DNA of 64,000 nt, from the NCBI GenBank assembly GCA_905221605.1, contig CAJNDS010001347.1:259501-323500 (forward strand), given 5' to 3'. The notes under the pieces were generated by a model that saw only the letters and a list, made by a program, of their open reading frames with translations, did no database searches and was not told where the DNA came from. Source of the stretch: Symbiodinium natans (lineage: Eukaryota > Sar > Dinophyceae > Suessiales > Symbiodiniaceae). Positions 1 through 8,074 of this stretch are shown in pieces; position 1 is the stretch's first letter; each line of letters opens with the position of its first letter. The position numbers and the translations under genes are program-made.

Positions 1-1106
1 ACGTACACACACACACAGACACACACACACACACACACACAACTCCAAACCGAGGTCAGCAAAAGATGACCCCGGCCCGCCCCTCCCGGCCATCTGTGAG
101 TTCAGACAAGGTGCTCACCCAGCCCTCTTCCGGACCGGTGCCCGTCCTTGGTGCGACCCTAAAGACCAACATGGTTTAGGGTTTGGGGTTTGGGGGTCAA
201 TCCCAAAACCCCAAATTCCCCCAAACATCCTCCATAAGGCACCCGAGGGTGGCTTAGGGTTTAGGGTTTGGGGCTTAGGGTTTAGGGCTTAGGGTTTAGG
301 GCTTAGGATTTAGGGTTCGGGTTGCGGGTCCCCTGAGAGCAGCGTGCAGGGTAAGGAATCCCATTGTCTCTAGATCCTAAAGATGAAGCCAGGGCTTTGG
401 GCTCAATACTCCCCCCGCGCTGCACACCTTGAGTGGTAGAGCTTTAAGACCCTAAACCCTAAACCCAAGTACATACTACCCAACTTCCCCCACTAGAATC
501 ATTAGTCAGGGTCGGGTTTTAAGGGTTGAACAAAAGTGAGGGTCTGGGGGTTTGGGTGTCAAGGATCCGAGTGTATAAGTTGATAAGGTTTGGGGTTTAG
601 GGTTTAGGGTTTGTAGGGTTTAGGGTTTAGGGTTTAGGGTTTAGGGTTTAGGGTTTAGGGTTTAGGGTTTAGGCTTTGGGGCTTAGGGTTTAGGGTTCAG
701 AGTGGCCCGCACGCCAGTCTTGAATGCCGGCGGTTAGGTGTCCGGGCCGGCCTCAGCTCTCCTGCGCACGACATCCTACCCCCAAAAACCCCCCTCATTG
801 AACCCCAAACAATCACCTTAGCCCTGGAAGCTTGCGGATGAGGCACTACACAAACCCTAAGCCCTAAACACGAATTCAACCCGCAACCCTAAACCCTAAA
901 CCCTAATCCCTAAATTCTAAACTCTGAACCCCAACTGAAGCCCCTGGAAACAATATTCCGAACAATGAGAGCCGGAGCCAAGATGCTTCAGCTTGTAGTG
1001 TAGACGGTCGCCTTTCAACTCCAGTTGCACCACACGCGCGCCTGCGGTCGGAGTTCAGGGCGCGTTAGGGTTTCAGGGTGTTAGGATAGGGGTCTAGGGT
1101 TAAGGG
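1..1106. repeat. Telomere-like heptamer region with (AC)n start
   Basis: A CA/AC microsatellite fills about 1-42. TTTAGGG-type repeats follow at 172-330 and 590-690, and the CCCTAAA orientation appears at about 880-925. Blocks between them are G/C-rich filler with many degenerate heptamers. I see no convincing gene here; the short minus-strand frame at 697-879 is not protein-like. Confidence 0.85.
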
Positions 1107-1311
1107 TACGGGGGGCAACCGAAAGGGAAAAGGGAAAAGAACCAACCCTTAACAGCTGCCTATGATGTGAATTTCCCAGATCGAACCAGAAACAAGAACA
1201 CCCAACCCTAAGGGGACAGGATAAGGGAGAAGGGACGGGACTACTCCAACCCGTGAAACCCAACCCCAACCACACGGACTTTTTCCACAAAAGCTGACGG
1301 CTCTTGGCCAT
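1081..1311 (-). CDS. Left-repeat copy of the spliced-leader-led ORF
   Basis: This 76-codon frame encodes the same protein start as 7079-7291 and reads out of the repeat into telomere-like DNA before stopping. The tail after the repeat edge is repeat-derived (TLNPRPLS). It is probably a truncated, non-functional duplicate. Confidence 0.3.
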   Translation of the reverse strand: MAKSRQLLWKKSVWLGLGFTGWSSPVPSPLSCPLRVGCSCFWFDLGNSHHRQLLRVGSFPFSLSVAPRTLNPRPLS

Positions 1312-1367
1312 CTTGAGCCAAAATGTTTGCGGGTGTTTCACCCTTCCAACCTATACAAGGCAACCTC
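1107..1367 (-). repeat. 261-bp direct repeat, left copy
   Basis: This copy matches 7087-7347 at every base I compared except 1210 (A) against 7190 (G). Both copies start at TACGGGGGGCAACC and end at GGCAACCTC, and the outer edge of each abuts telomere-like DNA. On the minus strand it holds about 34 bp of leader, a spliced-leader relict and an ATG-led frame. There are no TG...CA ends and no clear target duplication. It could be an LTR-like terminal repeat or the truncated start of a second tandem gene copy. Confidence 0.9.
1312..1333 (-). other. Relict dinoflagellate spliced leader (left copy)
   Basis: This carries the same CATTTTGGCTCAAG-ATG arrangement as at 7292-7313, inside the left direct repeat. 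Both copies carry the same mutated 5' part, so they come from one relict that was later duplicated with the repeat. Confidence 0.85.
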
Positions 1368-1729
1368 CGCACTCCCCCTGTCCTGAGGTTCCCTCAGGAC
1401 ACCCTTGGAGGCGCATGTTCCCTTCCATTCTGGCCAAAAGCTGTTCTTTTTTACAGCGGCCAACCGTATGTTTAACGTCCATTAGACGGGCCGTAGCCAT
1501 TGGCTTGAAAACCATGGTTTTACGTCATCCAGGACGAATGAATTAATGTACCTTCCTTGAAGACCCTTTCGTCTTCTTCACCGCAAACCGTGGTCTTCAC
1601 TACCCTAAGGGCTATACACTCTACCATCAGGGATTTCCTCCCTTAATGGCAAAACCCTAACCCTTTTTGCTCGATGCATTGGTCTTTCCTCCAACCATTC
1701 TGCAAACGCGCCCCATCTTTGAAAACCAG
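1368..1729. other. 3' flank of the direct-repeat unit
   Basis: This is unique sequence between the last ORF and the left direct repeat. No strong frame is present. On the plus strand at 1491-1511 it contains CCGTAGCCATTGGCTTGAAA, which resembles the spliced leader with two Ts missing. Confidence 0.4.
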
Positions 1730-2338
1730 TCACTTGTTCGCCTCCCGACCAGCTTCGCAGATCTTATATAGTTGCACCAAAATGCTCTCAAGATCCTGAA
1801 CCTGTACCAACGGATCAGTCAAACATCGATGAATGGAGGATACCAATCCTTCTCGCCGCGCTTCTTCTATCGCTTTACACGATGTGGTCACCTGTGGCGT
1901 GTCGGTAACCGGCTCTGAGGCAGCGGAAACTGAGGCATGACCCTTTTTCACGGACTCTCCTCCTTCATCTGGCGCAACATCCCTTTTCTTGGGACTTGAT
2001 GACTTCTCCTTCTTTTGTAACCGATCTGCAGAACCACCAGGTTTTGACCGCGTCCGATGAGAAGATTTTTCCGCCTTGGGAATTGCCACCTTTTTTGCTG
2101 GCAAATTCACCTCCGCACGATCCGCAGTGATTGGTCTCTTCTTTGGCCTTGGGGCCAACACTGTGTATGGATCATGCGTTGCAGCAAGTTTCCTCTTCTT
2201 CTTGCTCTTTTCCAGCTCCTCATCAACTTCAACGATCACTTCTGTGACCTCTGGCACCACCTCCTCAACTGCAGGCTCGTCAAGCTGACTCTTCCTCCAA
2301 AGGTCTTTTTGTACCACCATTGGGGTCGCTTTCACCAT
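1730..2338 (-). CDS. Lys-rich C-terminal segment of the direct-repeat unit
   Basis: A 202-codon frame overlaps the end of the CCCH ORF by 59 bases. It starts with an acidic EEVVPEVTEVIVEVDEELE run, passes into a very basic part (EKSKKKRKLAA, likely nuclear localisation), and ends in a helical segment. In the overlap the frame moves by +1, so the two ORFs are probably one protein divided by an indel or a small intron. It is the last ORF of the unit before the left direct repeat. Confidence 0.55.
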   Translation of the reverse strand: MVKATPMVVQKDLWRKSQLDEPAVEEVVPEVTEVIVEVDEELEKSKKKRKLAATHDPYTVLAPRPKKRPITADRAEVNLPAKKVAIPKAEKSSHRTRSKPGGSADRLQKKEKSSSPKKRDVAPDEGGESVKKGHASVSAASEPVTDTPQVTTSCKAIEEARREGLVSSIHRCLTDPLVQVQDLESILVQLYKICEAGREANK

Positions 2339-3143
2339 CCAGCTGAGCTTTTTCGTACCAGATCCTTAAATCATTTGTCCATTCTGCAACCTCTGCCAGC
2401 GGAACGTCGTATGATCTAACCACCTCATACAATTCCAGCACCGATAACATCTTGTCCGTCCACGACAGCCACTCTTCGTTTTTCTGATCTTCATCCGTTA
2501 TCCTCAAAAGCTTGAAGATTGGTTCTCCTTCCCAGCGATCGATGTTATCTTTTCCACCAGACATATATGACACCGCTTCAGCAATTAGGTTGCTTTTCTC
2601 TGTATCTTCATCGCAAACCATTTCATCCTCTGAAGACTCTCCTCTTTCAGGAGAAAAACTCCTTCCACCATCGCCCTTCCTTGGACGATCCCTTGGCGGG
2701 GTAGCAGGCGACCTTGGCCTCTCAGTGCGCTCACTATGCTCAAATACGCATTGATTGCCTCGCTTGCATTTTCCAGTTTGAAAAAAAAGAATACATCTCA
2801 CACCAGTCGCATCGTGCGAATATTTGCAGTCTTTTCCAGCATGACACCCACGTCCATCCACATAGTACCGACACCAGTACGAAGCTAACACCACATCCTC
2901 ATTGGAATGAATAAATTTGCCGTCCTCTCCAAACCTGCAGCGATCGTTCCCTTTATTGAACCAATAACAGATACCTTGCCGCCTCTTTGACAGGCGTTCT
3001 GCTTCTAAACGGTCCATCACACGATCCCGCTCTACATGGACATTGCCATGACCTGGAGAACTACCTTTTTCACCCAAGGTGCTAGTTGTGGATGCTTCAG
3101 TGGAACTTCCTGGAAAACCTTCTTGATGCTCCCACGATCCCAC
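2280..3143 (-). CDS. CCCH zinc-finger protein segment
   Basis: This 287-codon frame has three tandem CCCH-type fingers. Finger 2 is C91-x8-C100-x5-C106-x3-H110 and finger 3 is C117-x8-C126-x5-C132-x3-H136; both are complete. Finger 1 (C59, C69, H79) has Gly75 where the third Cys should be and one extra residue in its first loop, so it is probably dead. A Pro/Arg/Ser-rich linker and an acidic segment follow, then a helical C-terminal part with several Trp. Such fingers bind RNA, and some dinoflagellate retroelement Gag proteins also carry them. The frame changes into the Lys-rich ORF at 2280-2338. Confidence 0.7.
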   Translation of the reverse strand: MGSWEHQEGFPGSSTEASTTSTLGEKGSSPGHGNVHVERDRVMDRLEAERLSKRRQGICYWFNKGNDRCRFGEDGKFIHSNEDVVLASYWCRYYVDGRGCHAGKDCKYSHDATGVRCILFFQTGKCKRGNQCVFEHSERTERPRSPATPPRDRPRKGDGGRSFSPERGESSEDEMVCDEDTEKSNLIAEAVSYMSGGKDNIDRWEGEPIFKLLRITDEDQKNEEWLSWTDKMLSVLELYEVVRSYDVPLAEVAEWTNDLRIWYEKAQLDGESDPNGGTKRPLEEESA

Positions 3144-4626
3144 GATTGGTTTTCCCCTGACTCCTGAGCCAAATACAACCGAACCATGTTTTTTTGAGCA
3201 TCTTCAACAAAGGCTTCCTAACTCCCAAGCTCCATACCCGATTAGCCGGAATTGTTGTTCCAACAACCTGACTTCCAAATCTCCCAGCACGACACAACTT
3301 CCTTTGGCCAGCCCTAAACCCTTTCAACCAAAGAGCTCGAAGGACTTTAGAGGCAACTACATTCTCCACCTCTACCTTTTCCAACTGTCCCTCACCTTCT
3401 GGAACAAAACCATCCAACTCACTCATATCTGAAGACATTTCCATCCTTTTTCCCACCACGTGATCGAGGTGATCTTCAGAAATCCAGGGCATGTTCCTCT
3501 TTGAGGAAGTTGAACTATCACCATTTGATGGTCCTTCGCCAGGATACCCTTTTGTGCTGTCGAAGATTCTCCCAGTTGAACGGTCTTGGATCGAGAAATC
3601 CCAATCGGGAACCACCCGAGAATACACATTCCACAAAAACATCCTCGTGCCAGACAATCTCGACGAACCACTGGTCTTCTCCTCTTCTGGAGAAACTTCT
3701 GGCGCTTTGCCATTGAATCCAGTGTCACCTGTCGTCTCACTTCCAGCATCTTCTATAGGAAGAGGAGTCTCATCACTCCCTTGTCCAAAAACCGCATCTT
3801 GCTGTCCAGAGATTTCCAGCACCATCCCTGAAGGATCCACTTCTGGATCATCATCATCATCCATTTGTTTCCAGAGGTCCTCCAACTCATCAGCACATGT
3901 GGCCGCTTGAAGGAACTCCATTAACTGATCCCTTCCGCGCTGCCAGATAAACTCTGAATTCACCACCGTCCCTCGACCTCCCACGACAATGAACGGATGA
4001 ACCAGTTTTGCTACCCAAGCCATAAGCTCAATGTGGTCTTCCATACCTTGAATACGGCTCCAATCGAAAGCTATTGCTTCCATTGCAGTTCCGAACGTAT
4101 CGGTACTCCGGAATTCTTGCTCCAGACCTGGAGATAGCAATGCTCCCATCACAGAAAGTGGATAGTTTCCCACTGCTGGCAAACACGGATGATTATGAAA
4201 CGGATGATGCAAATAACCGTAATATCCTTGATCTCTCCTTTGAAATAGGAGTTTCCCAGTTTCCAACCGGGCATTCATTTCATCCACCCGAATCATTTCA
4301 GCACATATGTTTCGCGCTGACGACGCTATTGAGTTCCATATTGCACGATCCGTCAAACCACGGCGCATAACCCAATCAGTCGTTGCCGACTTTATCAGCT
4401 CTTGAGGATCATACAATGGCATCAGTGCTGTATTTCTCTCCGTCGAAGGACTCGCGCTTTCCACCAGCTCAAGGCTCATCTCTCGCTCGCCCGAGCCATC
4501 CGTAGACGTGCTGATGACCAAATTTCTGTCCATCTTATTGGATCCTTTCGAGCAGTCCTTCTTTTGAACCGGTATCCTTCCCTCGGAGACCTTCCAATGG
4601 ATCCTCTTAAGAAGACCCTTGGTCAC
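3097..4626 (-). CDS. Unknown 509-codon ORF of the direct-repeat unit
   Basis: Residues about 65-265 look folded, with mixed hydrophobic and charged sequence, many Trp and Phe, and a stretch ELMAWVAKLVHPFIVVGG. An Asp-rich patch follows, then a disordered Ser/Glu/Gly-rich region and a short basic tail that may be intron read-through. There is no reverse transcriptase, integrase or protease motif. It overlaps the CCCH ORF at 3097-3143 in another frame, so the boundary is an intron or a frameshift. Its position between a WW segment and a CCCH segment suggests one large RNA-related protein or a Gag-like polyprotein. That is inference. Confidence 0.5.
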   Translation of the reverse strand: MTKGLLKRIHWKVSEGRIPVQKKDCSKGSNKMDRNLVISTSTDGSGEREMSLELVESASPSTERNTALMPLYDPQELIKSATTDWVMRRGLTDRAIWNSIASSARNICAEMIRVDEMNARLETGKLLFQRRDQGYYGYLHHPFHNHPCLPAVGNYPLSVMGALLSPGLEQEFRSTDTFGTAMEAIAFDWSRIQGMEDHIELMAWVAKLVHPFIVVGGRGTVVNSEFIWQRGRDQLMEFLQAATCADELEDLWKQMDDDDDPEVDPSGMVLEISGQQDAVFGQGSDETPLPIEDAGSETTGDTGFNGKAPEVSPEEEKTSGSSRLSGTRMFLWNVYSRVVPDWDFSIQDRSTGRIFDSTKGYPGEGPSNGDSSTSSKRNMPWISEDHLDHVVGKRMEMSSDMSELDGFVPEGEGQLEKVEVENVVASKVLRALWLKGFRAGQRKLCRAGRFGSQVVGTTIPANRVWSLGVRKPLLKMLKKTWFGCIWLRSQGKTNRGIVGASRRFSRKFH

Positions 4627-5069
4627 TAACAGGTCATGCTTCTTCTGTGTCCTGAAAGCAACAGATCTTTTCCAACAAAATCACCATGGAGGTCATTGCT
4701 CCCACCTTCACCTTCCTGTTGCCCAGTCTCATCGCCAGAAACTTGTACTGCTCCTTCTAGCGCCGTCCCCTGTCCAGCCACATTTTGCCCAGGTAGAACT
4801 TGAGCGCTTTCAGATACATTCACCTGTCCAGCAACGCCTTGCCCAGGTAAAGCCTCATCTGTGGAGCCCACCACCAGCAAACCACCAACAACAGAACCAT
4901 CCACGGTCCCATTTGAGACTGCAACATTTTGGTTTGAAGATGTTGACACCAAACAAAAATCTTGGCGGGTCTCCCCCCGCGACGCTTTGTCGCGTTTCTC
5001 GCCAAGGTCAATTGATTTTTTTCCGCTCTTCATTGGAGCTTGGAGAACCAGTAGGCGGAACATTGCCAC
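4626..5069 (-). CDS. Low-complexity Gly/Val/Gln segment (unit ORF 2)
   Basis: A 147-codon frame follows the WW ORF with only a few bases between them. It contains two imperfect copies of a LPGQ(G/N)VAGQ unit and is rich in Gly, Val, Ser and Gln. I recognise no domain. It is probably a further piece of the same gene, separated by an intron or a frame change, rather than an independent protein. Its end touches the start of the next ORF at 4626. Confidence 0.45.
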   Translation of the reverse strand: MAMFRLLVLQAPMKSGKKSIDLGEKRDKASRGETRQDFCLVSTSSNQNVAVSNGTVDGSVVGGLLVVGSTDEALPGQGVAGQVNVSESAQVLPGQNVAGQGTALEGAVQVSGDETGQQEGEGGSNDLHGDFVGKDLLLSGHRRSMTC

Positions 5070-5074
5070 GTATC

Positions 5075-6925
5075 TCAGTTCTCTGGCACATTTTCTTCGG
5101 CTCCTTGAACGTCCCCTGCTACCACCATTGGACCAAGCTGCTTGTCCTGTACACCAGTGCGTTCCGCAAGATCATCCACCTTGCGCTCCAATGATACAGA
5201 ACCATCATCATTTTTTACCAAAGGCTCTGACTTTCCTGTTACAGCTTGCACGGTGTCGACTTCCAGCAAACCACCAGTCGGCAATTTCTCCATTTCCTTG
5301 GAGGTGGACCCACCATTTGAGTCCTTTTGTCGAATCATCTGCAGCAGGCAAGTTTTCTTCCACTGCAGAGTCCTTTGATTGGTCATCCACGGCACATTTT
5401 CTTCCACCGCAGGATCCTTTGGTTCCATGGTTACCAAAGGGGAATCATCACCACCATCGGCCACAGCTGCCACATTGGCTCCGGTGCGGCTCAAAAGACC
5501 TTGCTCCACGCCACCAACTTCAGAATGCACAAGCGCGTCCGCCGATGCACCTCCATCGTCAGCTACTACAGTGACCTGCGCCCCATTGTTGCAGTCAACT
5601 GCGGAGCATGTACCATCTCGTGCCTCGCCCCGTGCTTCTTCTGCACTCCAGGTTCCATCCGGCACATTTGCCCGCACCTCATTGGCGCTCCAGGCCTCAT
5701 CCTTCTTTTCCGGCAAATCAACCGCGTCTCCAGCTATTCCAGAAGCCTCATTTTTTCCTTGAATGGCGGAATCCATGGCACCAGACGGAGAAACCTCCTC
5801 AGTCGTAATACACAACTTTTGACCTCCATCATCCTCATCTCCAGGACCAACCTCCTGAATGCCAGATACCTCATCCACCACCTGCTCCTCTGTAGCCGAC
5901 ACAGCATTCACCTCCACATTGGGAATTTTATCCTCCGGATCCACAGATTTCACCGCTGCGTCACCCTCAGAAAGCGCTTTGCTCCTTTTCCGATCCAGGT
6001 GTTCTCCAGCCATGTCTTTTTGTGTTCCAGAAATTCTATCCTCCCTTGGGGAGCCCGAGGTCTTAACAGCTTTACCGCCCTTTAGACCGCTATCCCCGAT
6101 GGTGGAGGAAAAATCTTTTTCTACTATACTATCTACACTACCTTGGAACGCCCTTGTAGACTCAGCTGTCGGAGTAGACGATGAAGGACCCAGTGCAGTC
6201 TCCAACTCCAGTTCATTGCCCGAAAGAGACTCAACCACCTTGGCACTTTCCATCTTTTCACCTTCCTCCGGCAGTGTCCACCTAGTTTCTCCCGTATCCA
6301 GGCAGTAAAAATATGGCCTCCCATCTTTGTGGAAATGTCGCTCCCAAGTTGTCCCATCACTTGCCTCGATAGGATGCCCTTCTTCCTGAACATCATTCTC
6401 TTCCGAGACTTGAAGCATCTCTTCAGCTTCTTCGGACAACTGTCGCATCCTTTCTACCTCCATCTCCAAGATCTCTTCCTCGTCCATGGCGTATTCAGCA
6501 GTAGGTGCAGCTTCAGAACTGTCCACACCCTTTTTCCCCTGTACATCACCGCCTTCATCGCGCATAGAACTCGCCGAGGAACCTCCCTTAATCTTGTTAA
6601 GAGGGTTTCTGGATGCTTGCAACACCGCACCACTCAGATTGGTCTGAACCTCCTGGTCGACCATTCGACCCGAAGTTGAAGTAGACAGCTGATACCCATG
6701 CCTCAGCAACACGCGTAAAACAGTCGCTCCTAGTTCACGGTCTAGACCACCAGTTTCATCCCAGTTCCTCTTTTCCCCAGGCTTTGGTGATCCAGAAACA
6801 GCTCGTCCTTCACCTTCAGCATTGTCAACCATGGCATTGGGATCCGCACCCTCATTGGGGCCTCCAGCAACCGTTATTCTCTCCAGCTGTTCTTCCGCAG
6901 CACCAGGCATCACTTCGTCTAGCAC
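5075..6925 (-). CDS. Acidic WW-domain protein (unit ORF 1)
   Basis: This is a 616-codon open frame. Its frame stays open upstream to about 6990 with a Ser/Gly-rich segment, so the true 5' end may be an exon edge. Most of it is acidic, disordered-looking sequence rich in Glu, Ala, Val and Asp. Residues about 192-222 form a WW domain: first Trp at 194, the GRPYFY strand, then TGETRW with the second Trp at 216 and a following Pro. WW domains bind proline-rich partners and are frequent in RNA-processing and transcription proteins. Near 5335-5420 two copies of a KD(P/S)AVEEN(V/L)P unit lie in different frames, suggesting compensating indels in a short tandem repeat. It is the first large ORF after the spliced-leader exon on this strand. 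The function of the whole protein is unknown. Confidence 0.7.
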   Translation of the reverse strand: MLDEVMPGAAEEQLERITVAGGPNEGADPNAMVDNAEGEGRAVSGSPKPGEKRNWDETGGLDRELGATVLRVLLRHGYQLSTSTSGRMVDQEVQTNLSGAVLQASRNPLNKIKGGSSASSMRDEGGDVQGKKGVDSSEAAPTAEYAMDEEEILEMEVERMRQLSEEAEEMLQVSEENDVQEEGHPIEASDGTTWERHFHKDGRPYFYCLDTGETRWTLPEEGEKMESAKVVESLSGNELELETALGPSSSTPTAESTRAFQGSVDSIVEKDFSSTIGDSGLKGGKAVKTSGSPREDRISGTQKDMAGEHLDRKRSKALSEGDAAVKSVDPEDKIPNVEVNAVSATEEQVVDEVSGIQEVGPGDEDDGGQKLCITTEEVSPSGAMDSAIQGKNEASGIAGDAVDLPEKKDEAWSANEVRANVPDGTWSAEEARGEARDGTCSAVDCNNGAQVTVVADDGGASADALVHSEVGGVEQGLLSRTGANVAAVADGGDDSPLVTMEPKDPAVEENVPWMTNQRTLQWKKTCLLQMIRQKDSNGGSTSKEMEKLPTGGLLEVDTVQAVTGKSEPLVKNDDGSVSLERKVDDLAERTGVQDKQLGPMVVAGDVQGAEENVPEN

Positions 6926-7078
6926 CGCCTCATTATCCAGAGAATCAGTTGCACCACTATCAGCTCCACCACTTTTACCACCACTCGAGGAAGGCTGAAG
7001 CCATCACTTGGGGGAAGGCATTGCTTCTCAAACCCAAACCCTTGAACAAAACACCTCACCGCAGGGAACCGTTTGGGC

Positions 7079-7291
7079 TCATAACCTACGGGGGGCAACC
7101 GAAAGGGAAAAGGGAAAAGAACCAACCCTTAACAGCTGCCTATGATGTGAATTTCCCAGATCGAACCAGAAACAAGAACACCCAACCCTGAGGGGACAGG
7201 ATAAGGGAGAAGGGACGGGACTACTCCAACCCGTGAAACCCAACCCCAACCACACGGACTTTTTCCACAAAAGCTGACGGCTCTTGGCCAT
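7079..7291 (-). CDS. Spliced-leader-led short ORF, unknown product
   Basis: A 70-codon frame starts at the ATG immediately after the leader relict (MAKSRQLLWKKSVWLGLG...). It runs through the direct repeat and stops 8 bases beyond it. It is basic at the start, then hydrophobic and Cys-containing, with no domain I recognise. The start is chosen because the leader abuts the ATG with no UTR. It may be exon 1 of the downstream minus-strand unit, spliced toward the acidic ORF that opens near 6990. A twin frame (1081-1311) exists in the left repeat. Confidence 0.4.
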   Translation of the reverse strand: MAKSRQLLWKKSVWLGLGFTGWSSPVPSPLSCPLRVGCSCFWFDLGNSHHRQLLRVGSFPFSLSVAPRRL

Positions 7292-7347
7292 CTTGAGCCA
7301 AAATGTTTGCGGGTGTTTCACCCTTCCAACCTATACAAGGCAACCTC
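7087..7347 (-). repeat. 261-bp direct repeat, right copy
   Basis: This is the partner of 1107-1367, offset by 5980 bp with one mismatch seen. On the minus strand it is the 5' end of the 6.2-kb unit. It meets degenerate TTTAGGG repeat at 7348 onward. The near identity points to a recent duplication or insertion. Confidence 0.9.
7292..7313 (-). other. Relict dinoflagellate spliced leader (right copy)
   Basis: The minus strand reads CATTTTGGCTCAAG, identical to the last 14 bases of the 22-nt dinoflagellate spliced leader. The 8 bases before it (CCCGCAAA) match the leader's 5' part at about 4 positions, giving 18/22 overall. An ATG follows at once (7291-7289). Genomic leader relicts are known in dinoflagellates and are read as marks of reinserted trans-spliced mRNA. 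The match is seen; the retroposition history is inferred. Confidence 0.85.
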
Positions 7348-7981
7348 TGCAAAGGGTTTAGGGTTCCAGGGTTCCAGGGTCTTAGGGTTTTAGGATATTT
7401 GGGGTTTTAGGATATGAGCATATGTTAGGGTACTAGGGTACTAGGGTAGTAGGGTGTTAGGGTTTTAGGTGTTAGGGTACAAGCGGATTGTTTGAGGGTT
7501 TCAGGGGTTTAGGATTTGCAGCAGCTACTTCATGGGATAAGCTGGCGCGTAACGGGCGCAGGAACAGGGTTCTCAGAACCCCAAAGATACGTCCCGCAGT
7601 CCCTATGTAAACTTAGACCCACTCCAAACCCAATTCAAGGTTGATCTCTTCCGTACAGCAACAGCTACCACAACTAGGAATTGCAACCAAGAATTGTATC
7701 CATAATACCTCCAAAGAGTTAGAATCCAAGACTGTGACACTCAGAATGAGCGTTCACACGAACCTACACCCAAAACCCCCTGGCCCCTAGACCCTTCTCC
7801 AAGTCCAAGCCGCCTAAGCCGCCAAATAAACCCAAAACCCTAGCCAAAACCCTAAACCCTAAACCCTAAACCCTAAACCCTGAACCCTGAACCCTGAACC
7901 CTGAACCCTGAACCCTAAACCCTAAACCCTAAACCCTAAACCCTAAACCCTAAACCCTAAACCCTAAACCCTAAACCTACG
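7348..7981. repeat. Degenerate and perfect telomere-like repeat
   Basis: Degenerate TAGGG-type units fill 7348-7520. Unique sequence without a good frame occupies about 7521-7840. A tract at 7845-7976 in CCCTAAA orientation includes a local run of five CCCTGAA variants. Confidence 0.8.
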
Positions 7982-8074
7982 AGGCCTGTGGACAAGCGGT
8001 CCGGCTTCTGCGTGGAGCTGGTGCTCTCCCCTGCAAAACACTCGGAGGGATATGTACTTTCCAGCGCCTCCTAG
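7982..8074 (+). CDS. Candidate terminal exon, unknown protein
   Basis: A 30-codon open frame ends at a TAG that overlaps the first TTTAGGG repeat. The peptide starts RPVDKRSGFCVELVLSPA and is protein-like, unlike the repeats on both sides. A possible acceptor is ACGAG|GCC at 7983. It lies between a CCCTAAA tract upstream and a TTTAGGG tract downstream, the arrangement seen for several exon candidates here. Confidence 0.4.
   Translation, partial: RPVDKRSGFCVELVLSPAKHSEGYVLSSAS

Noticed and set aside
3491-6308. Plus-strand ORFs of up to 252 codons opposite the direct-repeat unit
   Set aside because: They are complements of acidic and Ser/Pro-rich minus-strand ORFs. The WW and CCCH motifs exist only on the minus strand.
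1107-7347. Calling the 6-kb unit a typical LTR retrotransposon
   Set aside because: No TG...CA ends, primer-binding site, target duplication, protease, reverse transcriptase or integrase could be found.
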